In this document: positions 54,127 to 64,000 of the stretch, one piece after another | Layout of the letters: each line of letters begins with the position of its first letter | Position numbering within the stretch: position 1 is the first letter of the stretch | NCBI GenBank assembly: GCA_002077065.1 | Contig: NAJO01000030.1 | Span: forward strand, 186,001-250,000 | Length of the DNA stretch: 64,000 bases | From: Cryoendolithus antarcticus | Taxonomy: Eukaryota > Ascomycota > Dothideomycetes > Cladosporiales > Cladosporiaceae | Direction of reading: 5' to 3' | Program-made: the position numbers and the translations under genes | The notes under the pieces: generated by a model | Told to the model about the DNA's origin: nothing | Database searches by the model: none | What the model saw: only the letters and a program-made list of their open reading frames with translations

Positions 54127-54891
54127 TCAAGCTTCTGATTCACCTATCTTTCTGACAGTCAAGCCATACCACACCTTGATCCCGATCCACTTCTGCGCCC
54201 TCTGCACGGTCCTCTCCAGTCCCCTTCCTTCCCACCGCTGCATCATCCCTTCATTCACCTCGACCTCCCGCGCCGCCCCTACCATCTCCAAGCCAGCGTT
54301 CTCAGCAGCCTTGATCGTCTCCTGGACACCGTGCGCGAACGACACACCGCGGACCCGCTCACCATCTCCGCCAAATTTGAAGCCAGCTCCAGTCCTAGAG
54401 CCCATGTCAGGGTGCATGTTCGTCACCAAGGCTTGGCCACCTGGTGCTAGCAGCGTGGCTAGTGTGGAGAAGAACACATTAGCAGGAAGGTGCTCGAGCA
54501 CCAGTGTGGAGATTACTCCGTCAAAATATCCTTGTAGGTGACCAGGCAAAGCCGAAGTCTGAGAGAACGGATCGAGACAATGATATGTAGCCTCGGGAAA
54601 TTTCTCCAATGCGACTGCGAGCATGGCCTCACTGGCATCAATGCCTGTGACTTCCAGCGGAACCGAGGTTGGCGTCAGGAGCAAACGCTTCGTGTTTCGT
54701 CCAGTCCCGCAACCGAGATCCAGTACTCGAAGACGTCCGTCCGATCGAGACGATCGCATGGTCTGCACGAATGACGGGAGCTGATTGACGAGCTGAAGGT
54801 CATCGACGGCTTGCAGAATGTTGCCGTCGGTGTCGTAGGTCGATGCCCATTGTCGGTAGAGGTCATTAGTGGAGGTGTTAGCCGCTGCCAT
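54127..54891 (-). CDS. Class I SAM-dependent methyltransferase
   Basis: An intronless 254-aa protein. Motif I is VLDLGCGTGRNTK (residues about 56-68), motif II/acidic residue is in VTGIDASEAMLA, and the post-motifs are YFDGVISTLVLEHL and LLAPGGQALVTNMHP. The N-terminus LYRQWASTYDTDGN is typical of UbiE/Tam-like small-molecule methyltransferases. The substrate cannot be told. The neighbours do not form a biosynthetic cluster. Confidence 0.88.
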   Translation of the reverse strand: MAAANTSTNDLYRQWASTYDTDGNILQAVDDLQLVNQLPSFVQTMRSSRSDGRLRVLDLGCGTGRNTKRLLLTPTSVPLEVTGIDASEAMLAVALEKFPEATYHCLDPFSQTSALPGHLQGYFDGVISTLVLEHLPANVFFSTLATLLAPGGQALVTNMHPDMGSRTGAGFKFGGDGERVRGVSFAHGVQETIKAAENAGLEMVGAAREVEVNEGMMQRWEGRGLERTVQRAQKWIGIKVWYGLTVRKIGESEA

Positions 54892-55239
54892 GATCGCCCA
54901 TTTGTTGCCCTAGGATATCATCATGCAGTTGAGCGTCATTTGAGCTGCTGTTGAAAGCCAGACAAGCTGTGATGAGTCATCTCGGCCCATGCGCGGCTCA
55001 ATGTAAGGCCGAAGTCTGGAGCTTGGCTGCTGTGCAAAGCTGTATGCATCAATGATGTGACACCCGTACACCCTGGGAGTCCAGATGCTCGAGCGTGTAA
55101 AGAGCATGCTTCTCTTCCAGATTAGACGATCCTCATCAGGTGCGACACCGCTCGTCGTAGACTTCCCGGGCAGGCATAGCGTCCATGGAGAGCCATCGCT
55201 CTGAGTCGCTAGCTCGCATGGTCGCAATCGTATCTTTCT
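54892..55239. other. Intergenic
   Basis: Methyltransferase promoter and AMMECR1 3' region; no feature seen. Confidence 0.4.
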
Positions 55240-56203
55240 TCACCGCCCTCGTGCCTCGCCACTCTTCTCAATCCACTCCCTCCACCCCTTGTACTCCGCA
55301 TACCCAACACCCACAACCTTGCCCTCATAAGTCACTAACTCCCCTCTCCCCTTGTCCCACGTCGCTTTCCAATCCTCTTCCCTCCCCCTCCACCCCGCTT
55401 TCCGCATCAGACTCACAACCGCCTCTTCCTTGCTCCACCCCTGCTCCGGCGCAACATCCGGCAGATACGTCGAGCTGAGTCGACGAGAGCGTTCGTAGAA
55501 GTTTATGCGGATTCCATGCAGTCCAAGAGTCCAGCCCAGCGGGTCATGGGAGGGGGATGAGAAGTTCGTGAGGAGCGTAACGTGGGCTGAGAGGGAGGGG
55601 AGGAGGGAGACGGGGATAGGTGGGAATCGGGGGTCCTCTAGCGCGCTGTAAATGCTGTCAATACCTCGTCAGCTCATTTACATGGACCGCAAAATCTTAC
55701 CTAGTCAACGCATAGCTCCGCAGCCCACTCTCTAGCTCCATAGGCTCAAACGTTCCTATGCATCCCCTCAAGCTCTTATGGCCTGATCGAGCAGAGACGG
55801 TATTCCAGGTGATGAACAGTGGGACCTCAGTATACTTCTCCTTCTTCCCTTTGCCGAGTGAGAAGATCGAACTTCCGGAGCTCTTGGACGATGCAGGCGT
55901 AGCAACCCCACTCTCTCGCCCCGATGCAGTGTTGCTGCTCTTCCCCGACGAGAGCAGCGACGAGCTACTGCTGCCCGCCGAGCCTGGGCTATGATTCAGC
56001 AGGCGGGAGATAGCCGCCGGCTTCGGTGCCTCGTCGTCGTTCTCAATCTCGGCACCAGCCTCGGTCTCAACGTCCTCATGGCGAAGGGAGAGTTGATACT
56101 CAGTCCATGAGTCTTCTACCTGAGCAAGAGGAAGAGCTTTCCGCTTCTCCAAGGTAGCAGCGAGAGTCTCGAAACAGAAGATGCAGTGTGCCGGAGTAGC
56201 CAT
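55240..56203 (-). CDS. AMMECR1-domain protein
   Basis: Exon 1 is 56203-55701 and exon 2 55654-55240; the 46-bp intron splits a Ser codon. The product is 305 aa. The AMMECR1 fold is interrupted: residues 1-45 (HCIFCFETLAATLEKRK) carry the first part, a Ser-rich insert of about 75 residues follows, and the core resumes with PLFITWNTV, the highly conserved SLRGCIGTFEP, then ALEDPRFPPI and GWTLGLHGIRINF ... PEQGWSKEEAVVSLMRKAGW. The LRGCIGT motif is diagnostic. Family members are conserved from archaea to humans, with no firmly proven biochemical role. Start set at the ATG 56203. Confidence 0.9.
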
Positions 56204-56902
56204 GGCCAAGCCTATCGGAACCTGATCCTTACGATTGCTGATTAGGTGATTCTACTATTGGGAAACGATCGATGAAGCCAAAGGTATTGCTGCCCGACAG
56301 TCAGAGAAGGAGAGAACGAGTGTGTTCAGTCTAGTTGCAGACTACAGCACGTGTTACAGAAATCGAACATTCGGGTTGGCTTATCGTGTCAGATGAAGGT
56401 AGCAGGCGCCTCACGCAGGTGACGTTGAACTGCCAAGGCCACGATGGTCATGCGAGCACAGGATCGGTTCCCAATACAGTCAACAGCTCTGCTCCATACT
56501 ACCTCAGACTTGACTCGGAGGAGTCCAGCCATCAATGATACTGGTCAATGCAAAAGGCGCTACAGCAGGAACTTTGAGCCACCCTTTTAGACTCTGAGGA
56601 GCGATCATGGCTTAGCACGCTAGATACTGTATGATCACGAGCATGCAGAGCCACAAGGCAAAGAAGAGTCGCCGAAGCCAGCAGGTTCGAGACGAAGCTT
56701 TTGGTAAGTCTATAGGCCGTTGCAAGAAGGTGAAGCACATGCATTGTTCATTGCTTACCGCGCTCGAAGGCGCAGCAGTAAAAGAGGGTATCGACAAGAA
56801 GCGTGAGCTAGATGATGCCAGGGGGCACGATGGAGTCCTCCACCTTTAACATCGCAGTCCGTCTCCCATCGCGCTTGTGCCGCGAAGAGACTCGCTGTCT
56901 TC
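56204..56902. other. Intergenic
   Basis: AMMECR1 promoter and 3' side of the WSC gene, 699 bp. Short frames only; nothing supported. Confidence 0.4.
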
Positions 56903-57929
56903 TCATGAGTTGTCCGGGTTGGCCACCTAAATCAGTCGTTAGCATCACAATCCTTGCTCAAGCCTAGCCAAAGACAGGAGAACTCACCCGCAATATCTTC
57001 CTCGAGTAATCCTGGTTGTCCGCAATACTTCCACTCGAATTCCTCCGTCCAGCAGCAGCCTCAGCATCTAATCTCTGATCACTCATATTCGAGTACGCCG
57101 TGCCTGGTGCCTTGCCCTCATTCCCACTGCGTCCCATGAACGCGTTCACCTGCGTAGCACGCTTGTATTCGTCCTCTGCCTGGCGCCGCTTGCGCCGTCG
57201 CATGAGCAGGAAGGCGCCGATGCAGATGGCTGCTATCGCGATCACGCCTACCACGACGCCTGCTGCGATGCCAGCGACGTTGGGTTTCGATGCCGGTGCG
57301 GACGTTGGTGTTGCGGAGGCGGTGCCTGTCTGCGCTGGTGCTTGGGTGACTACTACCGTGGTCCCTGGCGCCACGCTTGTGATCACCGAGGGCTCCGCGC
57401 TCGAGGATGTCGGAGGCGGGGTCGTCGCTGGCGGTGTTGATGAGGGTGTTGTCGAGCTGGTCGTCCCTGAGCTGGAACTCGAGTCGCCACCGAATGACGC
57501 GACGTTGTTCGTTGTACCGCTAAGGTAGACGGACCAGTAGTTGTTACCGCCGCCTGTCATCTTGTCAGCACGCGACCTCGTACCATCCTGTAACTCCAAT
57601 CACTACTCACAGTTCTCCTTGTCATACCCATTACAAGGCGTGCTACACATTTCATCCCCCACCTTCGTCCCCGGACTCGGCAGCATATCACCACACCAGC
57701 AATCGCTACCGCCCGACAAGCCCAGCACCGCCTGACCCTGCTTCACGCATATCGGCTGACAGTACCCAGAAGTCTGATATGTCCATGGTCCTTGGTCCGT
57801 GAGTGGCTGTGAACTCGAGTAGCAGCCCTGATATGTCATGGCATTGAGTGCTTGCGCATGTGTCGTTTGTGTGAAGAGCGGTAGTATGGCCAGCGCGTAG
57901 GCGGCGCTGGAAGCGAGTGTTGATGGCAT
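56903..57929 (-). CDS. WSC-domain cell-wall stress sensor
   Basis: Three exons: 57929-57611, 57553-56988 and a 24-bp last exon 56926-56903; introns of 57 and 61 bp. The product is 302 aa. A signal peptide (about 1-25) is followed by one WSC domain (YQGCYSSS ... GYCQPICVKQGQAVLGLSGGSDCWCGD ... CSTPCNGYDKENCGG), a Ser/Thr/Pro stalk, one membrane span (VAGIAAGVVVGVIAIAAICIG) and a basic cytoplasmic stop (MRRRKRRQ). The short cytoplasmic tail ends ILR-VANPDNS. This is the Wsc/Slg1 sensor layout, signalling to Rho1-Pkc1. The family's conserved tail supports the micro-exon. Confidence 0.9.
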
Positions 57930-59344
57930 GGCAAGGATTGTGCCGAGGGGCCGACGTAAGGGATGTCGGTTTGAGGTTGGGAGGGTGTGAGGGAGTTCAC
58001 TACTGATGGGAGTCTGGACATTACTGTTAATGCTGCGCTTTGGAGTGTTGCGATGATGAACACGAGCGGTATCAAGTGAAGTCGGCGGCGCGGAGTGTTA
58101 CGAACCTTTTGTTTGCGGCCGCCAGCAGCACGCGCGAGTAGGTCTGATGGAGTTGGCCTTGCAACGGTGAAAGACGGAATGCCCGTTCACTCAGCACTTC
58201 GCGCACAGCGACTGCGCAACGTCGTCCGCCGCAGTGAAAAGCACTATCTCCTCTTTCGCAGGTAATGACCGTAAGCCTCTGTCGTCAGATCCGTCGTCCT
58301 CGTGCAGCGGTGCGAAACGTGAGCAGAGAAGCCGTGGAATGCTCGTGTTCGCGTTTCACTTCCAACTTCCGTGAAGAGGCCCCTGGAAGTCGAGTCTCGT
58401 GATACAGGGGTCCAAAGGTCGCACCACACTTTCAAAACTCCTTCTATATGAACAGCAGGTCGTCAAAACAGTGTGTGCAAGAAAAGACGATATCAAGCAA
58501 AAGAGTGTTGTGTTCACGGTTCCCGTGTGTGTTCGGGCGTGCAAAGAACGACTCGACTCGATTCGCAGCAGGGAACGCACGGTGTACCTGCATCCGCCCC
58601 TGCCGCTAGCGATGGGGAGGACTAGGATACATGGAGACTAGGCGCGTTGATTTTGCTTCTCTGGAGAAATGGCCGATTGGCTGTGTACCTGCATATCTTT
58701 CGAATGGCTCAAACACACCCTGAAGTGCCGTCACATCACTGACAGCCAGCGGAGGCCGAAGCGATCACTACGCCTCGCCCGACGCACGCGCCTGGAAATC
58801 TGCACACGCAATTGCAAGTGCGAATGTTGCATATCGATGGCCACCGGCACACACAATAACCGAGGAACGCCATTACGCCGCCTAGGCCAGCTTGCGTATT
58901 GCCGCGACCGTGCTCAAGCCGCATCGAGATCCTCTTCCAGAACCCTTTGCTCGAAGGAGACCCGACAGCGGCAGCTTGGGCTCCCGTGTCGATATATAGA
59001 GAACTACGACCCGTCTGCGGTGACATGCGTGTCTTCAATCAGCCTCGAGGTCTTGTTGCTGACCATGCGGGAGAGATTGGTGGTCCGGGACGTGGCAACG
59101 AAACAGTTGTGATGAATACAGCCGCGGACGTCCAAAAAGTACGTACCCGACTCCGCGTGTTTCATGTCAAAGTCTGCTTCTCCAGACGGCGTGCCCAACC
59201 GATGGGCCATACGTTGGGGTAAGTCTCATGTGAGATTGTACCAAAGCTACTGTACTTGCGATTGGAACGATTGCTCGCGGGGAACGGCCATGAGTACGCA
59301 GAGCTGGATGCGAATGCGCGTCTCGACGTCGATGCTATTGCCTA
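57930..59344. other. Intergenic 1.4 kb upstream of the WSC gene
   Basis: Contains the WSC promoter. A minus-strand ATG frame (59026-58736, MSPQTGRSSLY) includes a protein-like stretch (SKGFWKRISMRLEHGRGN), but the rest is Cys-rich and random. Not called as a gene. Confidence 0.4.
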
Positions 59345-61321
59345 TCAACCACCTTCATCCCTCGGCATACCCACTCCCAGCGCCTTCATCATATTCCCAG
59401 CCGGACCACCCATACCTGCCTGGCCCTTGAACGCCTCGAGCATGTTCTTCGCGAGCCCAAGATCGACATCGTTGAACTCCTCATCGTCAGAAGACAACTC
59501 TTCCTCGCCTGGCCCAATGGGAAAGTCTTCTTCCTCCACCTCGTCTTCGCTGGCAGGGTCGACATGAGCAGCAAGCATGTGTGGTGGACGTGGTGGTCCG
59601 AAAGGGACCTTGGCGGCCGGCTTAGAACGCGCGGTAGACTTCGACTTCGCTTTGCCCGTTGCCTTGTCCGTCGCCTTCCCTCCACTGAGGTCCAATGCAC
59701 CGTGCCCCTTCAACTCCCTCTCCATCAACTCCATCACCTTCCTCGTCTCTTCCTCCTCATCGACATCCTCTTCTCCATCCTCCGCATCCTCGACAGCCAA
59801 TCTCCTAGCCTCGTCCAGTAAGCCAGACTTCTCGATCTCTGTAGCGGGCATCCCCATCATCTGCTTCATCGCCACCTCGAACTCTGCTTCATCGAAGGAC
59901 GCGGACTTATCCTCACCCGTGCTGCTGGGTTCTGACTCGTCATCGGAGTCGCCGGCAGAAGAGGCTTCGTCGTCAGAGTCTTCGATGCCGTCGAGACCGG
60001 CTGCGGAGTCATCGTCGTCCTTGAGGAGGGACTCGAAGCGGGAGACCATTTTGCGGAGGTTAGCTGTGCCGTCGCCGCTTTCCGCATCTGCCGCAGGCTC
60101 GCTATTTGAGACTGGTGTCTTAGTCTTGGCTTTGCCAGAGAGCTGGTCTTCGAAGTCTCGGTAGTCGATGTCGAGCCACTTCTCGTCATCCTGCGTCTGT
60201 GGCCAAGATGCTAGGATGAGATCGTCAGGCAAAAGCGTCGGTTCTGCCTCCAGATCTTCAAGCAAGATCTTGACTTCTCGCGTGACCTTCTTGTCGACGT
60301 TTTGCGGGTCTGCAAGAAGCATTTCAAAACCACACGTGAGCTTCATACCCATACTGACTTTCTCCTCCTCGAGGCGCGGTATGACGCCAGTCCAAGCCGG
60401 TGGTGCGTCGAAGACTTGAGATCGGAGCTGAGCGTAGCCGACTTTAGTGTATTTTACGCTGAACGTAACGAGATCCTCAGGGGCAAACACAAGTGTAGCG
60501 AGATCCTTGGTCAGCAAAGGGCGAACTGCGATTGGGTCGCGAAGATAGAAAGCCTCGATCGCTGCTGAAATTGAGACTGGATTCTGATGGAGGATGTATG
60601 CCAGCCTTCTAGGTATGACAGTGAAAGAGCGATGTAGAGAGGAAGAGATAGCGGAAGGGTACTCCCGTATGCGTGCAAAGGCTTGGTCTTCGACGAAGGG
60701 TGAGACGATCAACTTATCCGACGAGCCAGCGATGAAGTCAAGTGCTTGGGTGACACTGAGATTCTGCGAGCTGCCGTCTGCGCCAAGTGGAATAATTCGT
60801 AGATGCCCGTTATTGAGCCATACGCGGTTCTCCGCGATATCTGGATTGAGCCATTTTGGCAAGGCTTTCGCTGCTTCGATTAGCAAGAACTCGCCATCCG
60901 TATCGTAGACGCGAATCCATGCGTCGGGCGCTTGCTTGCTGAGCTCGAACAGGAGATAGACTACGAGCCATTCATCTGCTACCGAGTCGCCAAAGTTCGT
61001 ACGGCCACGAAGATGTGGCGGAGCTGGGCTGTCCTTCAACGCTCGATCGCTGGCTTTTACAGCATCCTGATGTACGAGATCTGGTCGTAGGCTAAGTAAA
61101 AGCGTCTCTCGTTGCCAGATGTAGTCAGCCAGAAGCTTCTTGCTCGCGATGTTGGCAGCTTTCAGGATGTGGTTCAGGCGTGTCCGGACGGCAGCTTGGG
61201 TCTTGAGCTTTTCGTCGATTACGTAAAGGATGTATTCGACGCAGTCTTCTGGTAGACGCTTTGGGAAGCCGTCGAAGCCTTCGCCGAAGCATTTGAAGTC
61301 GTCCTGCTTCGGTACTTCCAT
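59345..61321 (-). CDS. Ecdysoneless (ECD)/Sgt1-family protein
   Basis: An intronless 658-aa protein. It starts MEVPKQDDFKCFGEGFDGFPKRLPEDCVEYILYVID; the open N-terminus and the segments DEWLVVYLLFELSK, PDAWIRVYDTDGEFLLIEAA, LPKWLNPDIAENRVWLNNGHLRII and YTKVGYAQLRSQVFDAPPAW are hallmarks of the ECD (SGT1) family. The last 250 residues are acidic and Ser-rich (DDDDSAAGLDGIEDSDDEASS). Animal ECD acts in cell-cycle control and in pre-mRNA splicing with the Prp8/R2TP machinery; fission yeast has an essential homologue. This is not the Hsp90 co-chaperone also named Sgt1. Confidence 0.9.
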   Translation of the reverse strand: MEVPKQDDFKCFGEGFDGFPKRLPEDCVEYILYVIDEKLKTQAAVRTRLNHILKAANIASKKLLADYIWQRETLLLSLRPDLVHQDAVKASDRALKDSPAPPHLRGRTNFGDSVADEWLVVYLLFELSKQAPDAWIRVYDTDGEFLLIEAAKALPKWLNPDIAENRVWLNNGHLRIIPLGADGSSQNLSVTQALDFIAGSSDKLIVSPFVEDQAFARIREYPSAISSSLHRSFTVIPRRLAYILHQNPVSISAAIEAFYLRDPIAVRPLLTKDLATLVFAPEDLVTFSVKYTKVGYAQLRSQVFDAPPAWTGVIPRLEEEKVSMGMKLTCGFEMLLADPQNVDKKVTREVKILLEDLEAEPTLLPDDLILASWPQTQDDEKWLDIDYRDFEDQLSGKAKTKTPVSNSEPAADAESGDGTANLRKMVSRFESLLKDDDDSAAGLDGIEDSDDEASSAGDSDDESEPSSTGEDKSASFDEAEFEVAMKQMMGMPATEIEKSGLLDEARRLAVEDAEDGEEDVDEEEETRKVMELMERELKGHGALDLSGGKATDKATGKAKSKSTARSKPAAKVPFGPPRPPHMLAAHVDPASEDEVEEEDFPIGPGEEELSSDDEEFNDVDLGLAKNMLEAFKGQAGMGGPAGNMMKALGVGMPRDEGG

Positions 61322-61739
61322 CGCCAGGTAGTATCTGTAGAAGAGTCTTGATACGCAGAAAGGGATTCGTCTGGCCTGCGTCTAGAGGTGAAACGCCACA
61401 AAACGACGGCTGTCGCCAGAACACTGCGATGAATTCACTGCGAAGCTTCCATCGTCTGTTCGGAGGTCCTGCACTGTCAATGGCGTATTGGTCGATCTTG
61501 TACGGAACATCAGCCTACCGCGTCGTTGTAGTAGAGGAAAGATTTCTGTATGCACATGCAGGCGAGCAGTTTCGGTCTTCTCTCGGCGAAGTCTCGCACG
61601 AACTGCCGCCGCTAGCAACGACTTGTTGGTAAATAGACTTGAAAGTCGCGTGCGAAAGAACATGCACATCGCTAACAGGACAGTCCATAGACCGCATTGC
61701 TGTCGCGTGTAGTGTGAAGCTGCTGGCTACATCGCGATC
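61322..61739. promoter_or_regulatory. Divergent promoter ECD gene / coiled-coil gene
   Basis: 418 bp between the starts; no clear element seen. Confidence 0.35.
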
Positions 61740-64000
61740 ATGTCGGGCAACTATGTCGACACTCCTGGCACCGTTGCCGGCGACAGCACATCCCTCAGCC
61801 ACGCCGGCAACATCGACTTCTCCATGGCGCAACCCTTTGCTTCGCCGTCTAAGAATCCGGCGGAGGATCTGCGCAATCAGATGCGCGGACTACGACAGGG
61901 AAATGTACCACTCCAGCAAATACGGACACCTCGAATGCGCAACCCTCTGGTCGACAAGCGCAATCCCGCAGGACCTACACGGCAGGAGTTCACACCTTTA
62001 CTGAAGAGTGCACGGCGCGCGAAGCTGGTACATCAGAGCATATTGGAGGAGAAGGAGAACTCGACGACCGGGCTGCCAAACACACCGGCTGGGTTCCGAT
62101 CGAGCTATGCCAATGAGCCACCAACGCTCCCAGTGGACAGCTCTGTGCTGGACAACTCCACGGCCTCAGCCAGAGATGCCACTCTGCGAATGCCAGTATC
62201 GAGCTCAAGCATGCTCAGCTCAACGCCCATGCCACATCTCCCCGCTAGAGGCGAGGCTGGTGTGCTGGACCAAGGCAATCTACTCACATTGCGGGACCAG
62301 GAGGCGAAGCTTGATCAAATCACCAAAGACAATTTCGGTCTGAAGCTGAAGATTCACTACATGGAAGAGGCCCTTAAGAAGAGCGGATCTGAGTTCCACC
62401 AAGCGACACTGAAGGAAAATGTGGAGCTGAAGACAGCGAAGATGACAGTGGAGCAAGATCTGAAGAAGCAGCGCAAACGACTACAGAACGCCGAGCACGA
62501 GCTTGAAGAGTACCGGGTAAAGTTCACGGAGTACAAAGAGACAGTCAAGAAGAGGCACGCGAATGAGCGGGATGCCGAAGAGGTCGAGAAGCTAGAGAGG
62601 CTCGCTGCGGAACATCAACGGGATGCAGAGCAGAGGGAGAGGGAGCTGGATGAGATGCGACAGAAGTTGAATGAGGCGGAGCAAGGCAACCAGCAGCAAG
62701 ACGAGGACGATGTCCAGGCGCTGCGAGAGGACATCGAAGATCTGGAGAGAGAGGTGCGTGATCGCGATGGACAGCTCGATGCAAAGGATGAGGAGCTCGA
62801 AGCTTTGCAGGAGAAGCTGCGTGTGGCTTCTTCGACGACAGAGGAAGCCGGCCATCTCAAGAAGGACGTGGAGGAGCTTGAAGCGGAGCTCAAGGAGAAG
62901 GACGATGAGGTAGCTGCGAAGGCTGCACAGATCGCAGAACTCCAGGACCGCGTCAACAGTGTCTATGATCGGGAGAAGTCGACGAAGAAGCTTCGCTCGG
63001 ATGTCTCTACGCTTGAGACACAGCTTCGAGACAAAGCGCAGGCGCTCGATGAGAGCAATGAGCAGATGCGAGCTCTGCAGAAGAAGCTGCACGTGGCAGA
63101 GTCTGACAGCAACGAGAAGGAGCAAGCTCTGGAGCTCAGCGACGAGCAGATTGCCTCCCTGCAAAAGCGAGCTCAAGCCGCAGAGGCTCGCCTGAGTGAT
63201 CAGACTGAGCAGTACGAAATCAATACTGAGCGGGTGTCTACCCTACAGAAGCAGCTGCGCAATCTGGAGGCCACACACGGAGCCGACATCCGTCATCGCG
63301 AAGAGGAGGTCATCGCCTTGCAGAAGAGACTACGTGCAACCGAGCAAGGTGAGACTGCTGAGCTCGACCAACGTCGCGAAGAGCTTCGCGTGTTTCAGTC
63401 AAGACTTCAGAGTGCAGAAACCAACCACACCAACGCCCTTCGCCAGCGAGACGACGATATGCGCAATGCGCAGCGCGAGCTAGCTGACAAGGACGGCGAG
63501 ATCAAGGCTCTGCAGGAGCGTCTGCAGACCGCGCGAGGCAGCTGGGACGCAGAGGCTCATCAGACCGATGCCCGACTGCACGAGAAGGACGTCATCATCC
63601 AGGAGCGAGAGGCGAAGCTCCGTGAGAAGATCTCCGTCTTCGAGCAGCGCGATGCGGAACTTAAAGAGCTACAGCAGCGTGTTCGCACTGCAGAGTCAGG
63701 ACAAGGTGAGGCGGCTAGGAAGCAGACGCAGCTCCTTCAAGATCAGCGTGAGCAGATCAGTGAGTTGCAGGAGAAGATTCGCGTCAATACTGCTGGTGCT
63801 CAGGCAAAGTTGAACGAAAAGGATGGTCTTGTTCGCGCAAGGGAGGAGGAGCTCGGTGTCGTGCAGAGACGCCTCAGCAGTCTGCAAGCCGGCCAGAGCT
63901 CTGATGTTCGTAACAAGAACGAGCAGATTGCCAGGCTGGAGGCGGATTTGGTCAGCAAGGACCGTCGTCTTAACGAGCTGTCTCAGCAGACTACGACCCT
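61740..64000 (+). CDS. Centrosomin-motif (Cnn_1N) coiled-coil protein, ApsB/Mto1-like, C-terminus beyond window
   Basis: The frame is open from the ATG at 61740 to the window end without a stop, at least 753 residues, so it continues beyond the edge. Residues 1-180 are disordered (MSGNYVDTPGTVAGDST). The Cnn_1N motif is at about 182-225: LRDQEAKLDQITKDNFGLKL followed by KIHYMEEAL. This short motif binds gamma-tubulin complexes in centrosomin, Mto1 and Aspergillus ApsB. From about 225 on it is unbroken coiled coil with recurring LQ-K/R-L-R-AE units. Expected location: spindle pole body, septal or other microtubule-organising centres. ApsB is about 1050 aa, so some 300 residues may be missing. 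Confidence 0.85.
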   Translation, partial: MSGNYVDTPGTVAGDSTSLSHAGNIDFSMAQPFASPSKNPAEDLRNQMRGLRQGNVPLQQIRTPRMRNPLVDKRNPAGPTRQEFTPLLKSARRAKLVHQSILEEKENSTTGLPNTPAGFRSSYANEPPTLPVDSSVLDNSTASARDATLRMPVSSSSMLSSTPMPHLPARGEAGVLDQGNLLTLRDQEAKLDQITKDNFGLKLKIHYMEEALKKSGSEFHQATLKENVELKTAKMTVEQDLKKQRKRLQNAEHELEEYRVKFTEYKETVKKRHANERDAEEVEKLERLAAEHQRDAEQRERELDEMRQKLNEAEQGNQQQDEDDVQALREDIEDLEREVRDRDGQLDAKDEELEALQEKLRVASSTTEEAGHLKKDVEELEAELKEKDDEVAAKAAQIAELQDRVNSVYDREKSTKKLRSDVSTLETQLRDKAQALDESNEQMRALQKKLHVAESDSNEKEQALELSDEQIASLQKRAQAAEARLSDQTEQYEINTERVSTLQKQLRNLEATHGADIRHREEEVIALQKRLRATEQGETAELDQRREELRVFQSRLQSAETNHTNALRQRDDDMRNAQRELADKDGEIKALQERLQTARGSWDAEAHQTDARLHEKDVIIQEREAKLREKISVFEQRDAELKELQQRVRTAESGQGEAARKQTQLLQDQREQISELQEKIRVNTAGAQAKLNEKDGLVRAREEELGVVQRRLSSLQAGQSSDVRNKNEQIARLEADLVSKDRRLNELSQQTTT

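Noticed and set aside
62592..63176. 194-codon minus-strand frame opposite the coiled-coil gene, Leu-rich
   Set aside because: Antisense shadow of Gln/Glu/Lys codons in the coiled coil; it arises from codon bias and has no own motif.

Overview
The window is nuclear DNA of a filamentous ascomycete. Short introns (about 46-134 bp, GT...AG, many with a CTAAC-type branch site), roughly one gene per 2 kb, no operons, and the gene families present (Rim13/PalB calpain, CP2/grainyhead factor, WSC wall sensor, Cwh43, ApsB/Mto1-like coiled coil) all fit. A Dothideomycete, perhaps Mycosphaerellales, is my best guess; this is inference from the general look of the proteins, not a search result. I see no transposon, CRISPR array, tRNA, rRNA or secondary-metabolite cluster.

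Layout: 1-13.6 kb holds the start of a HAD 'Swiss Army Knife' protein, a secreted Ser/Thr-rich protein, Dhr2 helicase, Kel3, a proline iminopeptidase, quinolinate phosphoribosyltransferase (NAD synthesis), an Hsp9/12 hydrophilin and an acyl-CoA dehydrogenase. 14.2-29.8 kb holds mitoferrin, mitochondrial AsnRS, a Sap1-type AAA ATPase, Rim13/PalB, a small mitochondrial membrane protein, the peroxisomal ATP carrier Ant1, a WW protein and PDI. 30.6-34.9 kb holds two convergent J-domain-like paralogues, a left-handed beta-helix acetyltransferase-like membrane protein and Bud20. 35.7-42.1 kb holds aconitase, ribosomal protein L29 (four tiny exons) and an uncharacterised 659-aa protein. A 2.8-kb gene-poor tract precedes the CP2 factor (44.9-47.6 kb). 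49.1-61.3 kb holds Cwh43, a Nif3-like small protein, a gene with a disturbed 5' end, a methyltransferase, an AMMECR1 protein, a WSC sensor and an ECD/Sgt1 protein. The window ends inside a centrosomin-motif coiled-coil protein.

The genes are mostly housekeeping and unlinked in function. Two themes recur: mitochondrial/iron biology (mitoferrin, aconitase, mito-AsnRS, Ant1, a small inner-membrane-type protein) and cell-wall/pH/stress response (Rim13, Hsp9/12, WSC, Cwh43, CP2). Many genes needed splicing by eye; exon coordinates are given. The most interesting item is the convergent pair of divergent J-domain genes that share architecture, intron position and intron phase but have decayed in complementary parts of the J domain.
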